From assembly GCA_002500665.1 (NCBI GenBank), contig DLRY01000052.1, positions 60,922 to 124,921 on the forward strand: a stretch of 64,000 nt of DNA, in the 5' to 3' direction. The translations under genes were made by a program, and so were the position numbers. This document shows positions 10,901-19,900 of the stretch, in pieces. The stretch's first letter is position 1; every line of letters begins with the position of its first letter. This DNA is from Opitutia bacterium UBA7876 (lineage in GTDB: Bacteria > Verrucomicrobiota > Verrucomicrobiia > Opitutales > Seribacteraceae). The notes under the pieces were generated by a model, which saw only the letters and a list, made by a program, of their open reading frames with translations, did not search any database and was not told the origin of the DNA.

Positions 10901-13900
10901 TCGGGCAGCACGATGGAGACGGGGCTGTAAAAGTCCTTCGTAAGGAGAATCTTGTCGACCCCGACTGGGTTGAGCTCGGCCCTGCCGGCAGCTTGGTTGG
11001 TATAATGATCGGGGCTGGCATAGGTAAAGGTCACCTCCGGTTGCTCCTTGTAGCCCGCCCCTGCACTGGTAACCGTGACCGTGCCAATGGCATCGACAGA
11101 GGGCGACAGCATGGCCCGGGCGACCCGCGTATCGTTTCCGATGTCGTAGAGGTGCTTGATCTCCGCGGCCGTCAGGGTCCGCTTGTAGATATGGAATTCA
11201 TCCAGCTGTCCTTTGAAGTAATTGGTCGCGTTTGCCTCGCTGGTCTGGTGGTACCCGATGGCAAAGTGATTGAGCTGGTCGATGTCGGTAAAGAAGGCCC
11301 GATCGTTGGATGCACCCGCCGGGATAACGCTGTTGATGGATTTTCCATCCACATGATACTGGACGCCGCCGTTGTCGATCACGACAACCACATGGTGCCA
11401 GTCGCGATCGCTCAAGTCGACCGTCGCGTCGCTGGAGACCTTGCAGAGTTCCGAGCCGTTGTTGAGCACCTCCTGCCTGAGGGTCCCGTTGTCCCGAAGA
11501 AAAAGGCGATAGTAGGAATTGTTCTCGTCTACGTTGGAGGCGGAAAGGATGGTCATCTCATCGGAGTTGTCAGTCTTGAGCCAGAAGGCGATGGTTCCGC
11601 TGTCAAGGGCGGACAAGGCCTTGAGGTTAGGCAGCAAGTCGAGGTACCTGGACCCGTTGAGGTCAATGGCCCGGCCAAGGTCGTCCTTCTTAAACTGGGA
11701 GGCGCCGGCGTTGGAAATGCTGACGTCGTCCGTCGTCGAGGCCATGTCGGTTCCCGGGCCCATAGGTACGGCGTGGTACTTATTCCCCGAGAGATCAAGA
11801 AAATGTCTCCCCGCAAGATATTTGATTTCGTAGGGGTTGAGGGCCCGGTCGTAGACCATAACCTCATCCACCAGGCAGTCTTGGCCGCCGATCTGAAGGT
11901 CGCTTCCGAGCGAAGTGATGCGCGTTCCCACTTCATTACCGTTCAGGTAAGCCTTTACCTCGGCGCCATCGTCCATCACGGCGAGGTGGGCCCATTCACC
12001 TGTAGCCGGACTGGCTACTAGGTTGACGCCATTGAGGGTGATCTGACCCGGGAAATTAACGACCAGCGAAAAGGGCGCCGAAGCCAGGCTTAGCGATGGC
12101 GCTCCTCCTGCGGCCGAAGGATTGATCCAGAGGGAAAGGGTGTGAGCCGCTGAGCTGAAGATTCCGGTTCCGGTTATGGCGTCTCCGGGTTGCAGTTCGA
12201 TGGCCTTGTTCTTAAGCCCCCATTTGGAGCGGAGGGAGGGATCGGCTACGGCCGGCGTGATGGATAGGTCGAAGGTTGCACTGAGGTTGTTGTCGAAGGT
12301 CGAAGCGTTCAGCTCGTCTAGTTGCCAATAGTGCTTGAAGTTAGTCTCGATCTGGTTGTTGAAGCCCGAGGTCGGCTTGTAGCGGGCGTTATCAGCGAAA
12401 AGGCTCTCGTCCTGGTTGAAGGAATAATAGATGAAAGGGTCGAGGGGATAAAGAGCTACGGCCTGGGTGGAGTTGGGGTCGAAGCGGTAGCCTTGGTCGG
12501 AAATGCTGATGGAGTTGTCGAGGAGGAGGGATTTCTTCCGGTTGGAATCGGTATTTTTCTTTTCTCTCGTAGTTCCCGTAACGTTGGCTTCGATCCCCGC
12601 CCCGAAGACAACAATCTCTGGGGTGGCGGGATAGCCGCTTCCGCCATCGGTTACGTTGATGGTCCCTACCCCGTCGACATAGGCTACTGCGGTGGCGTTG
12701 GCATCTGAATAATTCTCCCAGTAGCTGCTCCGCAGGACGCTGGCGGTGGGCGTATTGTAGCGGTTTTGTCCCGTTCCTCCGTAATGAAGGTAAAGCCCCG
12801 TATTGGGATCAGAAGAGATTGGACGAACGTTGATCTTGGAAACATTGGTGTCCATCAAAAGCGACTTGGCGGAGGGCATGGTAATGAGAGTCCCACTCGC
12901 TCCGTAGGGCTGTTTTTGGTAGTCGTACAGGGTGGTGACGGACTGTGAGAAGTGGGTGTCGAAAAGGGAACCGCCGACGAGGGTCACGGCAGGAGGTTCC
13001 TTATAGCCGGATCCCGCAAAATCAACGAGGGGTGTGAGAAGAAGGTTGAGCTTTACCCTGGCCGGTTCGTGATCTGGGTGCTCGAAAAAGGAAAGGGGGT
13101 ATCCCTCGGTGGAAGTATCAAAGTAAAAGCGGTGTATTTCGCCGCGGTGCAGGACAAGTTGCTTGTTTGCCACTCCGTCTATGACGTAGCGCAGGGGCGT
13201 CGAGTAATGCGACGGCACCCGTGACTCCTGCAGGCTTCCGGATACACTCACGGTATGCTCTATGAACGGGGCCTTCGAGATGATCACCTTGGCTCCCTGC
13301 ACGGGTCCCTTGTTCGATCTGACTTGGCCGGAAACAAGGGTGGTGGTTACTTGGCTTGCGTCCCCAACTCGAACGACTACGTTCTCGGATGAAATGCCTC
13401 CCTTCATGTCGGAAACGACGACCTTGACCACATACTGGCCGGGTGAGGAAAACTTTCTGGAGATCGTTCGCTGGTTAAGAAAGCGCGCATCGTCGAGGCC
13501 AATCTCGTTCTGATACCAAGCGTACGCATAGTCGCTCACGTTGACGTCCGTGGGGATGACGGTGAAGTCAATGGTTTGGTCGACCGCAGGGGTGGGGTCG
13601 CTGACCAGAATCCTGAATTCCGGCGCCTGGGCCAACCCCTTGCCGACAGTCCCTACGTTGACCACCGCCTCGATGTAGAACATGGGGGCCATTCCTCCTC
13701 TCCTGACCGGAGTGACGTGGGCATCCGATTCGTAATCGGAAAAGGTCCGACCAAGCAACAGGAATGCATCCTTAAAGTTGCCCTGGGTTGCCGGCGTGGT
13801 GTCGATAAGAGCATTTTCGCTCGTTCCGAACCCTTGCATGGTGCCATTGGTCACGGTTAGCCCGTATTCGCTGATGTTGTCGTCCAGGCGGTAGGATACC

Positions 13901-16900
13901 CAGTAGGAGCCGAATGGACTCTGGGCGTCTGGCCCGAGAGGAGCGTATTCGGAAGCGGGTATCTCAATGCCTCGCAGGCCCCTGCTGGCGGAGGAAGAAA
14001 AGTTGCGCAGCGAGGACTGCAGATAGGAGGAGGTCGAGGTGCCGGCCCGTTCCACGATCCAGGTAGGGTCGAGGGTAAGAAGAACGGTCGCTCCATCCGA
14101 ATCGAAAACGCTCACCACTGGTTCCTCGGAATAGCCCTTGCCCCCGGCAGAGAGGACGAGTTGGATACCCGAGCCATTGCTGTCCAGCATACCTGCGGCA
14201 CCCTCGCCAGGACCGCTAATGGAAAGGGCCAAGGGCAGCTTCGCGGCAAGTCCGGCGGGCAGGTTGTCGGAAGGAATATGCACGGTAAACGAACCCGTCC
14301 TCAGCGCATAGGGAGCCGAGCCGTAGTTATGGCGATAGATACGGAAGGTATTGGGGTTGGTGGCGTTGGTTTCCTTCAGCCCGCTATTCTCAACTGCATC
14401 GACGGCATGAAGGTGGGCCACGTCGGTAGCGTTGTTTTCCTCCGTTCCCCCCTTGAGTCCAAAGTGGCCCAAATCCCTCAGGAAAACTTTGCTCGGTATG
14501 GTAAGATCCCCCTGCAGGCCCCCGCTGCCCATGAGGGAAAAGGGATTCCCGTAATCGATGGTTTCTCCCTCATCGCTGTTAGGGCGCAAACCCTCCGAGA
14601 CATAGCGGTTGGAGTGAAAGAGCCCGAAGTTATGCCCCAGTTCGTGAGCCATGACCCCCGCACTGGCCGGAGCGTTAACATGCGTACCCGGGCCACCGAC
14701 GGTGCCGAGTCCACCGCTTCCGGTCGTGGAGACTGCCGCCCAAGAAACGATCGTACGACCCATGGTAATGGTAGCCGAGCTATTGAAGTCAACGTTGTCG
14801 AGATAAAGCGCGGGGGTGCCGTGATAAAAAGAGCCTGGGTCAAGCAATACGATCTCGGTGACTTGCCCGCTCGCGTTGACGAGGGCCTTGGCCTGGGCTG
14901 CAACGAAGTCCGGGTCCGGGATTCCGGTAGTCGCATTGAGGTCCCCACCGAGAAGCTTTACCAAAGGGGGTTGTGCAAAATTCCCGAAGGGGGTGGGAAC
15001 GGATATGGACAGCACGCCCTCGAAGGCAGGCCCGTCATAGTCGAAATCCCTTGAAAGCTGGGCAGCCTTGGCTTTGGCAGCCTCACCGACCATGCCGATT
15101 TCCTTACCGTCTCCGTAGTCTACTTCCTCCGACCAGTAGACGAGGCCGGTGCTGTCGAAAATACGGTTGTCGACCCCGGTTCCGGCAGCCACCCTTTTCC
15201 ATTTCGGCAGATCGACGGTGATGGGAGGAGTTATGACGGCTTCCAAAAGGAAAGTCCCGTCGGAATTGCGCAGATAGAATTGCTTGACCCGTTCCATAAC
15301 CTCAACGAGGTTGGAGCGCGTGTCGGGCTCGAAGGGATTGGGGATGTCGCCTGGGCCGAGGGGGTTCCCAAAGGGATCGACGGGGTTGCTGGAGGAGCCA
15401 TCGAAGTCATTGCCTTCGTCGCGGAAGGCGGTTGGGTAAACTAAGACCTTTCTCTTACCGTTTACGAAGGCGGAGGGCTTGGGCGTAAGGTCCAGTTCGT
15501 ACTCCACGACGAAGGGAAGCAGCTGGGAACCGTTATGGTCGATCCATTGCGCCGATGCGTTGCTCCAGTCCATGGCCGCGTAATCCTCGTTCGCATTGGC
15601 GGGCTCGAGGCCCCCTTGCCAATTCTGGTAGGTTGAGGCGCTGACGTCCTCGTTGCTGAGCCAGTGCCAGTTCCCTTCGCTTGCATTGACTTCCAGGGGT
15701 TTGGTTGAGTTGGTATCCCTGTCGTAGTAAGTCCCGTTCTGGTCCTCAAAATCAGTTGCCCCGATCCAAGCATGTTGAACGATTCCTGAACCGTCCGGTA
15801 AGAGACCAAATGCCATGGCGTCCTTGAGGAGCTGGTAGACTATGTTGTTCTCGGCTGCTGAATTGATAGAGACGAGACGACCGTTTCTAGTGTAGGCGGA
15901 ATTGTTGGCATCCGCCCAAGTCATGGGGGTCGTTACGAGTTCGTACTTGTGCTCGACGAGGTTGGTGCCACCGCCACCTGCGCTCGAGGCAACTATGGGG
16001 CCACGAAAGCGACCGGAGGGAAGTGCTTGCAATTCAGCTTGGCCTACCCTTCGTTCAAGAGCCTGGATGCCGTTTGGCTGATCGAGCTTGAGCTCCTTTC
16101 CGGCGTATTCGACCAATAAACGGTCTCCGGCGATCTCCGACACGATACGATAGGGCTTCTCCGAAACAGCCATTTCGCCGTTCAGGGAAATTCCGGCAAT
16201 CGGCACTTTTTGCAAGGTCGGCATGTAGCGTCGGGCACCATAGACGTAAGCACGATAGGTTTTGCCGTCGGGCAAAGTTACCCACCTATTGACTTGACCT
16301 TTGGGGGAGCTAGGGTGGAAGCAGACGTGAACGGCCTTGATATTGGCCGAAGCACTGTGCCACCTCTCCATGTTGTTCTTGATCTCCTCCGGCAATTTTT
16401 GAATGCGCTCGGGCGGTACGGCCAAGGCAAGGGCAGAGGATGGATCAACCCCTATGAGGGCGGTCATCACCCGCGCGCGTACGCGAGAAAGTTCAAGACC
16501 CTTGTCAACCAAGTTCCTATGAAGACGAGGGTCGTGACCAAGGCACGGCAATTTGTCCGAGCAGCTTGTCTTGTCATGAAGATCGAGCCAACCGGAAAAC
16601 CTTTCGAAAATGGGATGGCGGGCCAATTTTTCGGAATCCTCGGGTTCACACCATTCGGGCACGGGGCTTTTCCCGATCTGATTTTTAGAAACTTGAGTGG
16701 GATTGGGCTGAGGAACGAATGGGTCGATCGAGGCCGGTAGAGCTCGGGGTTCGAATTTGCGCGTTGGCGGACCGGCAGAGTCAGGACTCCTATGGTGGAA
16801 GAAATAAAGGGTAAGGAGGAACAGTGGGGTGGCCACCAATGCCATTCCCACTACTCTCATTGTATGAGTTCGCGTGGGCTTGCTTGAGGAGAGGGGCGTC

Positions 16901-16902
16901 AC
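4978..16902 (-). CDS. Giant exported lectin-metzincin multi-domain protein (3974 aa)
   Basis: An N-terminal hydrophobic segment (residues about 15-35) directs export. Domains in order: C-type lectin fold (about 312-468, with WIGATD and NWQGG...EDYA motifs); metzincin zinc peptidase with HELGHNFGLFH at 753-763 and a downstream LMGSG Met-turn near 785; PKD domain (about 1095-1180); CnaB-like segment (about 1185-1230); two LamG/concanavalin-like domains (about 1500-1698 and 1743-1920); a run of G-x-G-Y repeats that is densest at about 1935-2440; a Cys/His-rich insert (2440-2555); a CnaB-like segment (about 2865-2930); thrombospondin-3-like Ca-binding repeats (3206-3270); Ig-like/DUF5011-type domains (about 3281-3455); a cadherin-like domain (about 3790-3870); and a Trp/Tyr-rich C-terminus (3886-3974). 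It follows the secretin gene by 72 bases. It is probably a surface protease or adhesin acting on glycans or proteins; the substrate is unknown. Confidence 0.88.
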   Translation of the reverse strand: MTPLSSSKPTRTHTMRVVGMALVATPLFLLTLYFFHHRSPDSAGPPTRKFEPRALPASIDPFVPQPNPTQVSKNQIGKSPVPEWCEPEDSEKLARHPIFERFSGWLDLHDKTSCSDKLPCLGHDPRLHRNLVDKGLELSRVRARVMTALIGVDPSSALALAVPPERIQKLPEEIKNNMERWHSASANIKAVHVCFHPSSPKGQVNRWVTLPDGKTYRAYVYGARRYMPTLQKVPIAGISLNGEMAVSEKPYRIVSEIAGDRLLVEYAGKELKLDQPNGIQALERRVGQAELQALPSGRFRGPIVASSAGGGGTNLVEHKYELVTTPMTWADANNSAYTRNGRLVSINSAAENNIVYQLLKDAMAFGLLPDGSGIVQHAWIGATDFEDQNGTYYDRDTNSTKPLEVNASEGNWHWLSNEDVSASTYQNWQGGLEPANANEDYAAMDWSNASAQWIDHNGSQLLPFVVEYELDLTPKPSAFVNGKRKVLVYPTAFRDEGNDFDGSSSNPVDPFGNPLGPGDIPNPFEPDTRSNLVEVMERVKQFYLRNSDGTFLLEAVITPPITVDLPKWKRVAAGTGVDNRIFDSTGLVYWSEEVDYGDGKEIGMVGEAAKAKAAQLSRDFDYDGPAFEGVLSISVPTPFGNFAQPPLVKLLGGDLNATTGIPDPDFVAAQAKALVNASGQVTEIVLLDPGSFYHGTPALYLDNVDFNSSATITMGRTIVSWAAVSTTGSGGLGTVGGPGTHVNAPASAGVMAHELGHNFGLFHSNRYVSEGLRPNSDEGETIDYGNPFSLMGSGGLQGDLTIPSKVFLRDLGHFGLKGGTEENNATDVAHLHAVDAVENSGLKETNATNPNTFRIYRHNYGSAPYALRTGSFTVHIPSDNLPAGLAAKLPLALSISGPGEGAAGMLDSNGSGIQLVLSAGGKGYSEEPVVSVFDSDGATVLLTLDPTWIVERAGTSTSSYLQSSLRNFSSSASRGLRGIEIPASEYAPLGPDAQSPFGSYWVSYRLDDNISEYGLTVTNGTMQGFGTSENALIDTTPATQGNFKDAFLLLGRTFSDYESDAHVTPVRRGGMAPMFYIEAVVNVGTVGKGLAQAPEFRILVSDPTPAVDQTIDFTVIPTDVNVSDYAYAWYQNEIGLDDARFLNQRTISRKFSSPGQYVVKVVVSDMKGGISSENVVVRVGDASQVTTTLVSGQVRSNKGPVQGAKVIISKAPFIEHTVSVSGSLQESRVPSHYSTPLRYVIDGVANKQLVLHRGEIHRFYFDTSTEGYPLSFFEHPDHEPARVKLNLLLTPLVDFAGSGYKEPPAVTLVGGSLFDTHFSQSVTTLYDYQKQPYGASGTLITMPSAKSLLMDTNVSKINVRPISSDPNTGLYLHYGGTGQNRYNTPTASVLRSSYWENYSDANATAVAYVDGVGTINVTDGGSGYPATPEIVVFGAGIEANVTGTTREKKNTDSNRKKSLLLDNSISISDQGYRFDPNSTQAVALYPLDPFIYYSFNQDESLFADNARYKPTSGFNNQIETNFKHYWQLDELNASTFDNNLSATFDLSITPAVADPSLRSKWGLKNKAIELQPGDAITGTGIFSSAAHTLSLWINPSAAGGAPSLSLASAPFSLVVNFPGQITLNGVNLVASPATGEWAHLAVMDDGAEVKAYLNGNEVGTRITSLGSDLQIGGQDCLVDEVMVYDRALNPYEIKYLAGRHFLDLSGNKYHAVPMGPGTDMASTTDDVSISNAGASQFKKDDLGRAIDLNGSRYLDLLPNLKALSALDSGTIAFWLKTDNSDEMTILSASNVDENNSYYRLFLRDNGTLRQEVLNNGSELCKVSSDATVDLSDRDWHHVVVVIDNGGVQYHVDGKSINSVIPAGASNDRAFFTDIDQLNHFAIGYHQTSEANATNYFKGQLDEFHIYKRTLTAAEIKHLYDIGNDTRVARAMLSPSVDAIGTVTVTSAGAGYKEQPEVTFTYASPDHYTNQAAGRAELNPVGVDKILLTKDFYSPVSIVLPDDRNVSRRYVEYVRVTAPPNTLYDAQVAGGVFGYSAPPDIVVAGSPTWPDDYNATGYPLFFLDPNASVEIANGGRGYDLSNGNRGFDVGAVRIFGEGYRPPAFEATVRSGSLQALVLKQPGEGSYAENPSALYFIGEGKGETPPTFSDNPFVKGSLVRRNTFSSVNSENLYDVNGITMTTAGAGWVKSPTVFADWGNTGSWGADMSNGHVAVSDLDFNSTLSDVVVTEPGFRYSIPAKVNILGGRFFDSDPSSVWRPAVVEINGTDADGGITSYRVTDGGAGYFLQPIVSITGGGGVGASAIAFMNIFTGTIDAVFPVEPGRGYHNLDANNTPVAKLSYNRALAPDEVNATISLRLGGALNKPVITQSDADPQYIAPWVEIYDRGRVNVPEGDQAEAVAKIKDGNITKIIVTKSGSGYIDPVVFVRGSAPKLDPYFTNTKRLWQCTHMREDVNGTLAACGHVHEGDAPPQACPGETPPGPKQVNAGQNANWWDGHSAACKNHHGLSAQVHHRDLGFRVRSCGGIAAEFVLINDAYRFPRTDWLAYDTTCSALVQDGKIREIVIDQHGSRYVAPHLEFKGTGGEVDPVPVFDEKGYLIDVFFDDPRIKNLEIDKLDRPHGAGQGFTERPWTKDANFDATYGPRELISFVVHAEIAYVDADGEPGGDKLLLPQSSETYGTVLPFDSWGDRVIDVEVIDGGLFSQGTQATVAIDFDMSQSGFTDGMPAAAMARLTNTLSAMQLDHNGTHTWSNFTAEDGNKRTVSRSTFLAEPEATIFNEVYDENGTRVQYSFFLDENKTSQVRLNGVVDYDPISQRSYFDLVVDDRLPNKLYYGLGDSNRTAMGGEILVGEGMPYANWGGDEQWGNVAYTDGNGFYAFSNLESGFYNVAVLMEDERYQEMTFRPDANISLVSRTVYVPGFSSLELETDRRGPGRSRLIWSAASRLSGRSASRDNPPDLSKVLEGIGGGFTSGQAVHFSFQPHPSNTGRGAPKVDYNVSVDGSLDLTIVDDANSSVFNPDDRFTLSFAFPINVSGIDFTDDFRFEDVNQSFWGGSMRDSGQRQLIIAPSAGGEHNFLEAPIASQGDPNATTVFTVRAYDQNGTAVTPITANWSLAFDFSASDGNDSKIATLDVTSGNQVSLTLRSTLRDGNMTLRSSALINGVETNASVKIMAFARVPLTSKESWMDKHFDTVLESAVDWTSDDTAKGFDGDGLTNEQEWRYGTSPFLSDTDGDLLADKVEVDATLTNPNARDTDGDGFIDSLEVDVAGLNPLAYDLSPPAPVFTLLGQDTISVYAGSKVLLGAIVKESALDGSGTLTEIAVSMEGNYSQVASYSNGEWVVSSSAPSGIYHVVYSVNDSLNRDFSKTQYLIVAALDLIPPTITLSASSPLYVLKGTTLSLPTYGAYDETDGTLTGSVAVSGDASVDVNKTGTYDITYSVTDAAGNPASLVLQVVVEDYAYAIKGKAIDGYLVGSTVIFDAYKNGVLDGVHDLSSPVVTDGSGQFVLSMTTPELQTFDLNGNGKIDSNEGRIVVSGGFDVSTNSPFTGTYTSDANSTVISPLSTLVTALMDKVVGTSKEDAKTKVIQALGLPATIDPTSYDPISAASAGDADSAKVLLETARLANLMKQADAFAEYRGIAFTAAGQAGSFLIDELAEDIGAWTQGQANPLSSDVLVQQALVSSLQTIQPGISATGVTEAIQLMRTSDNLLVQTATSGLAAGTVAVNLAKNQHAITSEVINGYGGLTSFGNSITSLNVSQQSLENLTSSISSINVFPPAAPSFTAAIRSGDWNAGKQLSIITGTDADGDSISYSITSRNFDLDGDGTLPFSVSSSGALSITDPDDLTPYAATTLEVTVTLSDGKGMSSAVQGSLQVDNLLSLTSSPITGKSGWADSSWMGGFYSAGSSWVYRPTLGWLFVSPDNSNGYWFWDSGLNAWWWTKSDVFPHFYRSDKGWSYWNLDGNSRLYYDYTSKSWTGP

Positions 16903-16974
16903 TGTCGTAACTTATTTCAAAAGAGGGACGATTGCAAATGATTTGGGGGCAGAGCAAGGAGGCTCGAGCTTGTT

Positions 16975-19900
16975 TTATGGAGCGGCGGGGGCCGGCCCGG
17001 GGTCGTTCCCCTTGAAGACGCGACGGATCGTACCTGTGGGCGTCATGATGACGGGATCCTTGAAGATGGACTGTGGGCTTATGTTCTGAATGACTTCGCG
17101 TACTGGCGAACCTCCTCTTGAGACAATGCTGGCGCTCACGAAAATAAGGAGGTTTCTCTTTTGGTAGCTTTCCGCGGAAGACTGGAAAAGGCGACCGAGG
17201 AGTGGAATGTTGCCCAGCACGGGTATCTTGTCATTGACCGTCTTGACCTCCTCTCTGGTAAGGCCACCTATGATGACGGTGGCCCCATCGAAAATGGTTA
17301 CCGAGGTATTGACCTTACGGACCGAGAAAATGGGCATGAGTATGCCGGACGGCTGAATGACCATGGGCGGAGCCCCCACCTGGGAAGTTCCGATCATTGC
17401 CTGTTGCCCCCCGTATTCGATGAATCCGTCGAACTCGGTTACCTTCGGGTTAAGCTCCAAGGCGATCGAGTTGTATTTCTCTATCCTCGGAGTTACGTCG
17501 AGAACAACACCAACCTCGCGGAATCCGGGCTGCTCGTCGTCAGGGGCAACGGTATCGAATTGCGGGATGGCCGCCTGGATCTGAATGGCTCCGCCTAAGC
17601 CTGCCTGGTTGTTCTGGCCGCCACCGCCACCACCGCCTACCACAGGAGGGGGAGCGGGCTGGTAGTCGGTTGGATAGATGAATTCCTGGGCAATTGTTAT
17701 CTGGGCCGGTTGTCCATCCATAACGGTGATCCTCGGGGCGCTCAGAAGGTCCGTCCCCTGTTTTCGCTTGAGGGCGCTAATGAGGAGATTTGCCTGGGAG
17801 CCTCCTAAAATCATGCTACCTCCGCTGCCTCCCATGGACAAGCTATCCGAGGTTGCGTTGATAAGCGGGCTTACGCCCTCCCCAATACCGATCTTGCCCG
17901 GAAGGCTCGGAACGGGGTTGGGCAAGTTGAGGCTCGCATCCGGGTTGTCGGGTATGCTGATGATAGTGTCGCGCGACAATCCGGTTGCGGAGTGGGCGGT
18001 GGCAAGGGTCCGGGTATTTCCGGTAAAGGTTTTGTCGAAGGATACGATGGGGCGACCAGTCGAGTCGATGACCGGGTTGCCGGTGGCGGGGTCCACCGAG
18101 TAGCGAGGGTTCCCCCACTTGAACTGCCAATCGAAGCTGATTTCATCAAGCGCGCCTTCCTGAACCTCGAGAAATTTTGTTTCTATTTCGACCTGCCGAC
18201 TGGAATCCGCATCGAGCCTCTCGAGGATTCTCTCGATCAAGTCGAGGGAGCGTCTCTGGTGGGTGACGATCATCTGGAAGCCGTCGAAGACGAACTTGTG
18301 ACCCTTGGTCTCGTCGAACGGGATGCCCGCTCCTTCCAGAAACGCCTTGATTTTGGCCCCTTGGTCGTCGGCACCTCCTCCGGCACCACCTCCTGGGGCG
18401 GGAGCGAAAGGATCGGCTCCCCCTCCTCCTGCACCGGCTCCCCCTCCGGTCATCCGGTTGATCGTTCCTTGGGTAAGCTCGTAAAATTCGGTTTCAAGCA
18501 ACCTTTGAGTACCCATGACACCCCCGGTCTTCGAGACCACGATTGCATCCGATCTTACGTCGTAGGTCCAGCTCACCATCTCGGTGATGAAGGCGATCAT
18601 TTGCCCAAGCGGCATGGAGTTAAGGGTGATGGTAACGTTGGGTGGGGGTTCGTCCCCTTGGTTAAGAACGATGATGTTCACACCCTTTTTGGCCGGGTCG
18701 GGCTCGGTCAGGTCAAACGCTCTCGCCTGCCTCTGCAATTCGGTCATGACCTCGGGCAGGGGCGATTCGAAAAACTGTACTCCAGGGACGTTAATGATCT
18801 TGAGCTTTTCCTCCAGTTTGCTGGGTTCGCCCGTGACCTTTTGCTCTTCCTCGATTTGGCGGTCGAAGACCTTGGGCCTTTCCCACTCGCGCTCGATCTC
18901 CTCGAGCATTTCCTGGCGGGTCTTGAGGTAGCCAAGGTAGCTCTCTTCCTGACGCATAATCGCTATCCTGCGCAGCATCTCCTTGGCTTCGTAGTTCTCG
19001 GAGAACCTCGTCTCAATAGTCCGGTAAGTCTCGGTCGCGCCAGTCAGGTCGCCGTTGATGAACTGGACCTTGGCCCTCATCAAAAGTTCCTTCAATGCCT
19101 CTCTCTCTTCCCTCCACTCGGGGGTAAATTCGGTAATGTCGCGACGATAGGGGTTTGATTTGTCCTTCTTGATGCGGTCTTCCATGCGATTGCCCCTGTC
19201 GAGTTCTTGCTGCATGGCTTTTTCACCTTCGGTGGCACGCAATCCTGGCCGACCGAAGCTGAGCGTATCCCCCTGAATGTCACGGTCCTGGTAAAAGCCC
19301 GTGCGGAAGGCATCCAGATACTGGTTTGCCAAGTCCCAGTCCTTCTCCTTTCGGGCATCCTCGGCCTTCTCGAGGTTGATTTGGTTTTTCAGGAGGGAAG
19401 CCTGCAGGATGACGGGCCAGGTTCTGGTGTTGGGTTCGAGAAAATTCTTGATTTTGAAGAGCGCCTTCTCGGCCTTCTCGTATTCTTTTTTCCTGATGTC
19501 GCCACGGGCTCCGGCAAGCATTTCCTCGGCAAGTTGAGCTTGCTCCTCGGACTTTTCCAGCGCCTTCTCCATTTCCGCATCGAAATCAGCTTGCTCCTCG
19601 ATGCCCAAGGTTTCGGACTCCGCCTTCCGGCGGGCGTCCTCGACGTTTTGGTACTCTACCACCAGGTTTTGCACTTCGCCTACCTGTCCCTTGAGCATGG
19701 CTTCCCCCATCCTGTACCAAGTAATCTGCTGCTTGGCCTTGTAAAGGTCGCTGATCAGGGCAATGCTGGAAACGTTTGCAGGCAATACTCCCAAAGCCTC
19801 GTCGATTTGGTCCAGCGCCAAGTCGTATTGTCCGTCGCTGGCATCCTTTCTCGCTTTTCCAAGGAGGAATTCAGCCCGTCTCATGGCCGAAGCCATCTTG

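Noticed and set aside
8755..12021. Long open frame of 1088 codons on the plus strand inside the giant gene
   Set aside because: It is the mirror of GC-rich codons of the 3974-residue protein; the product has no domain or signal, whereas the minus-strand product has many clear domains.
14161..15054. 297-codon plus-strand frame opposite the metzincin region
   Set aside because: Shadow of the peptidase-coding strand, where the zinc motif is present.
17992..19158. 388-codon plus-strand frame inside the secretin gene
   Set aside because: Overlaps the well-supported secretin; the translated product lacks any recognisable motif.
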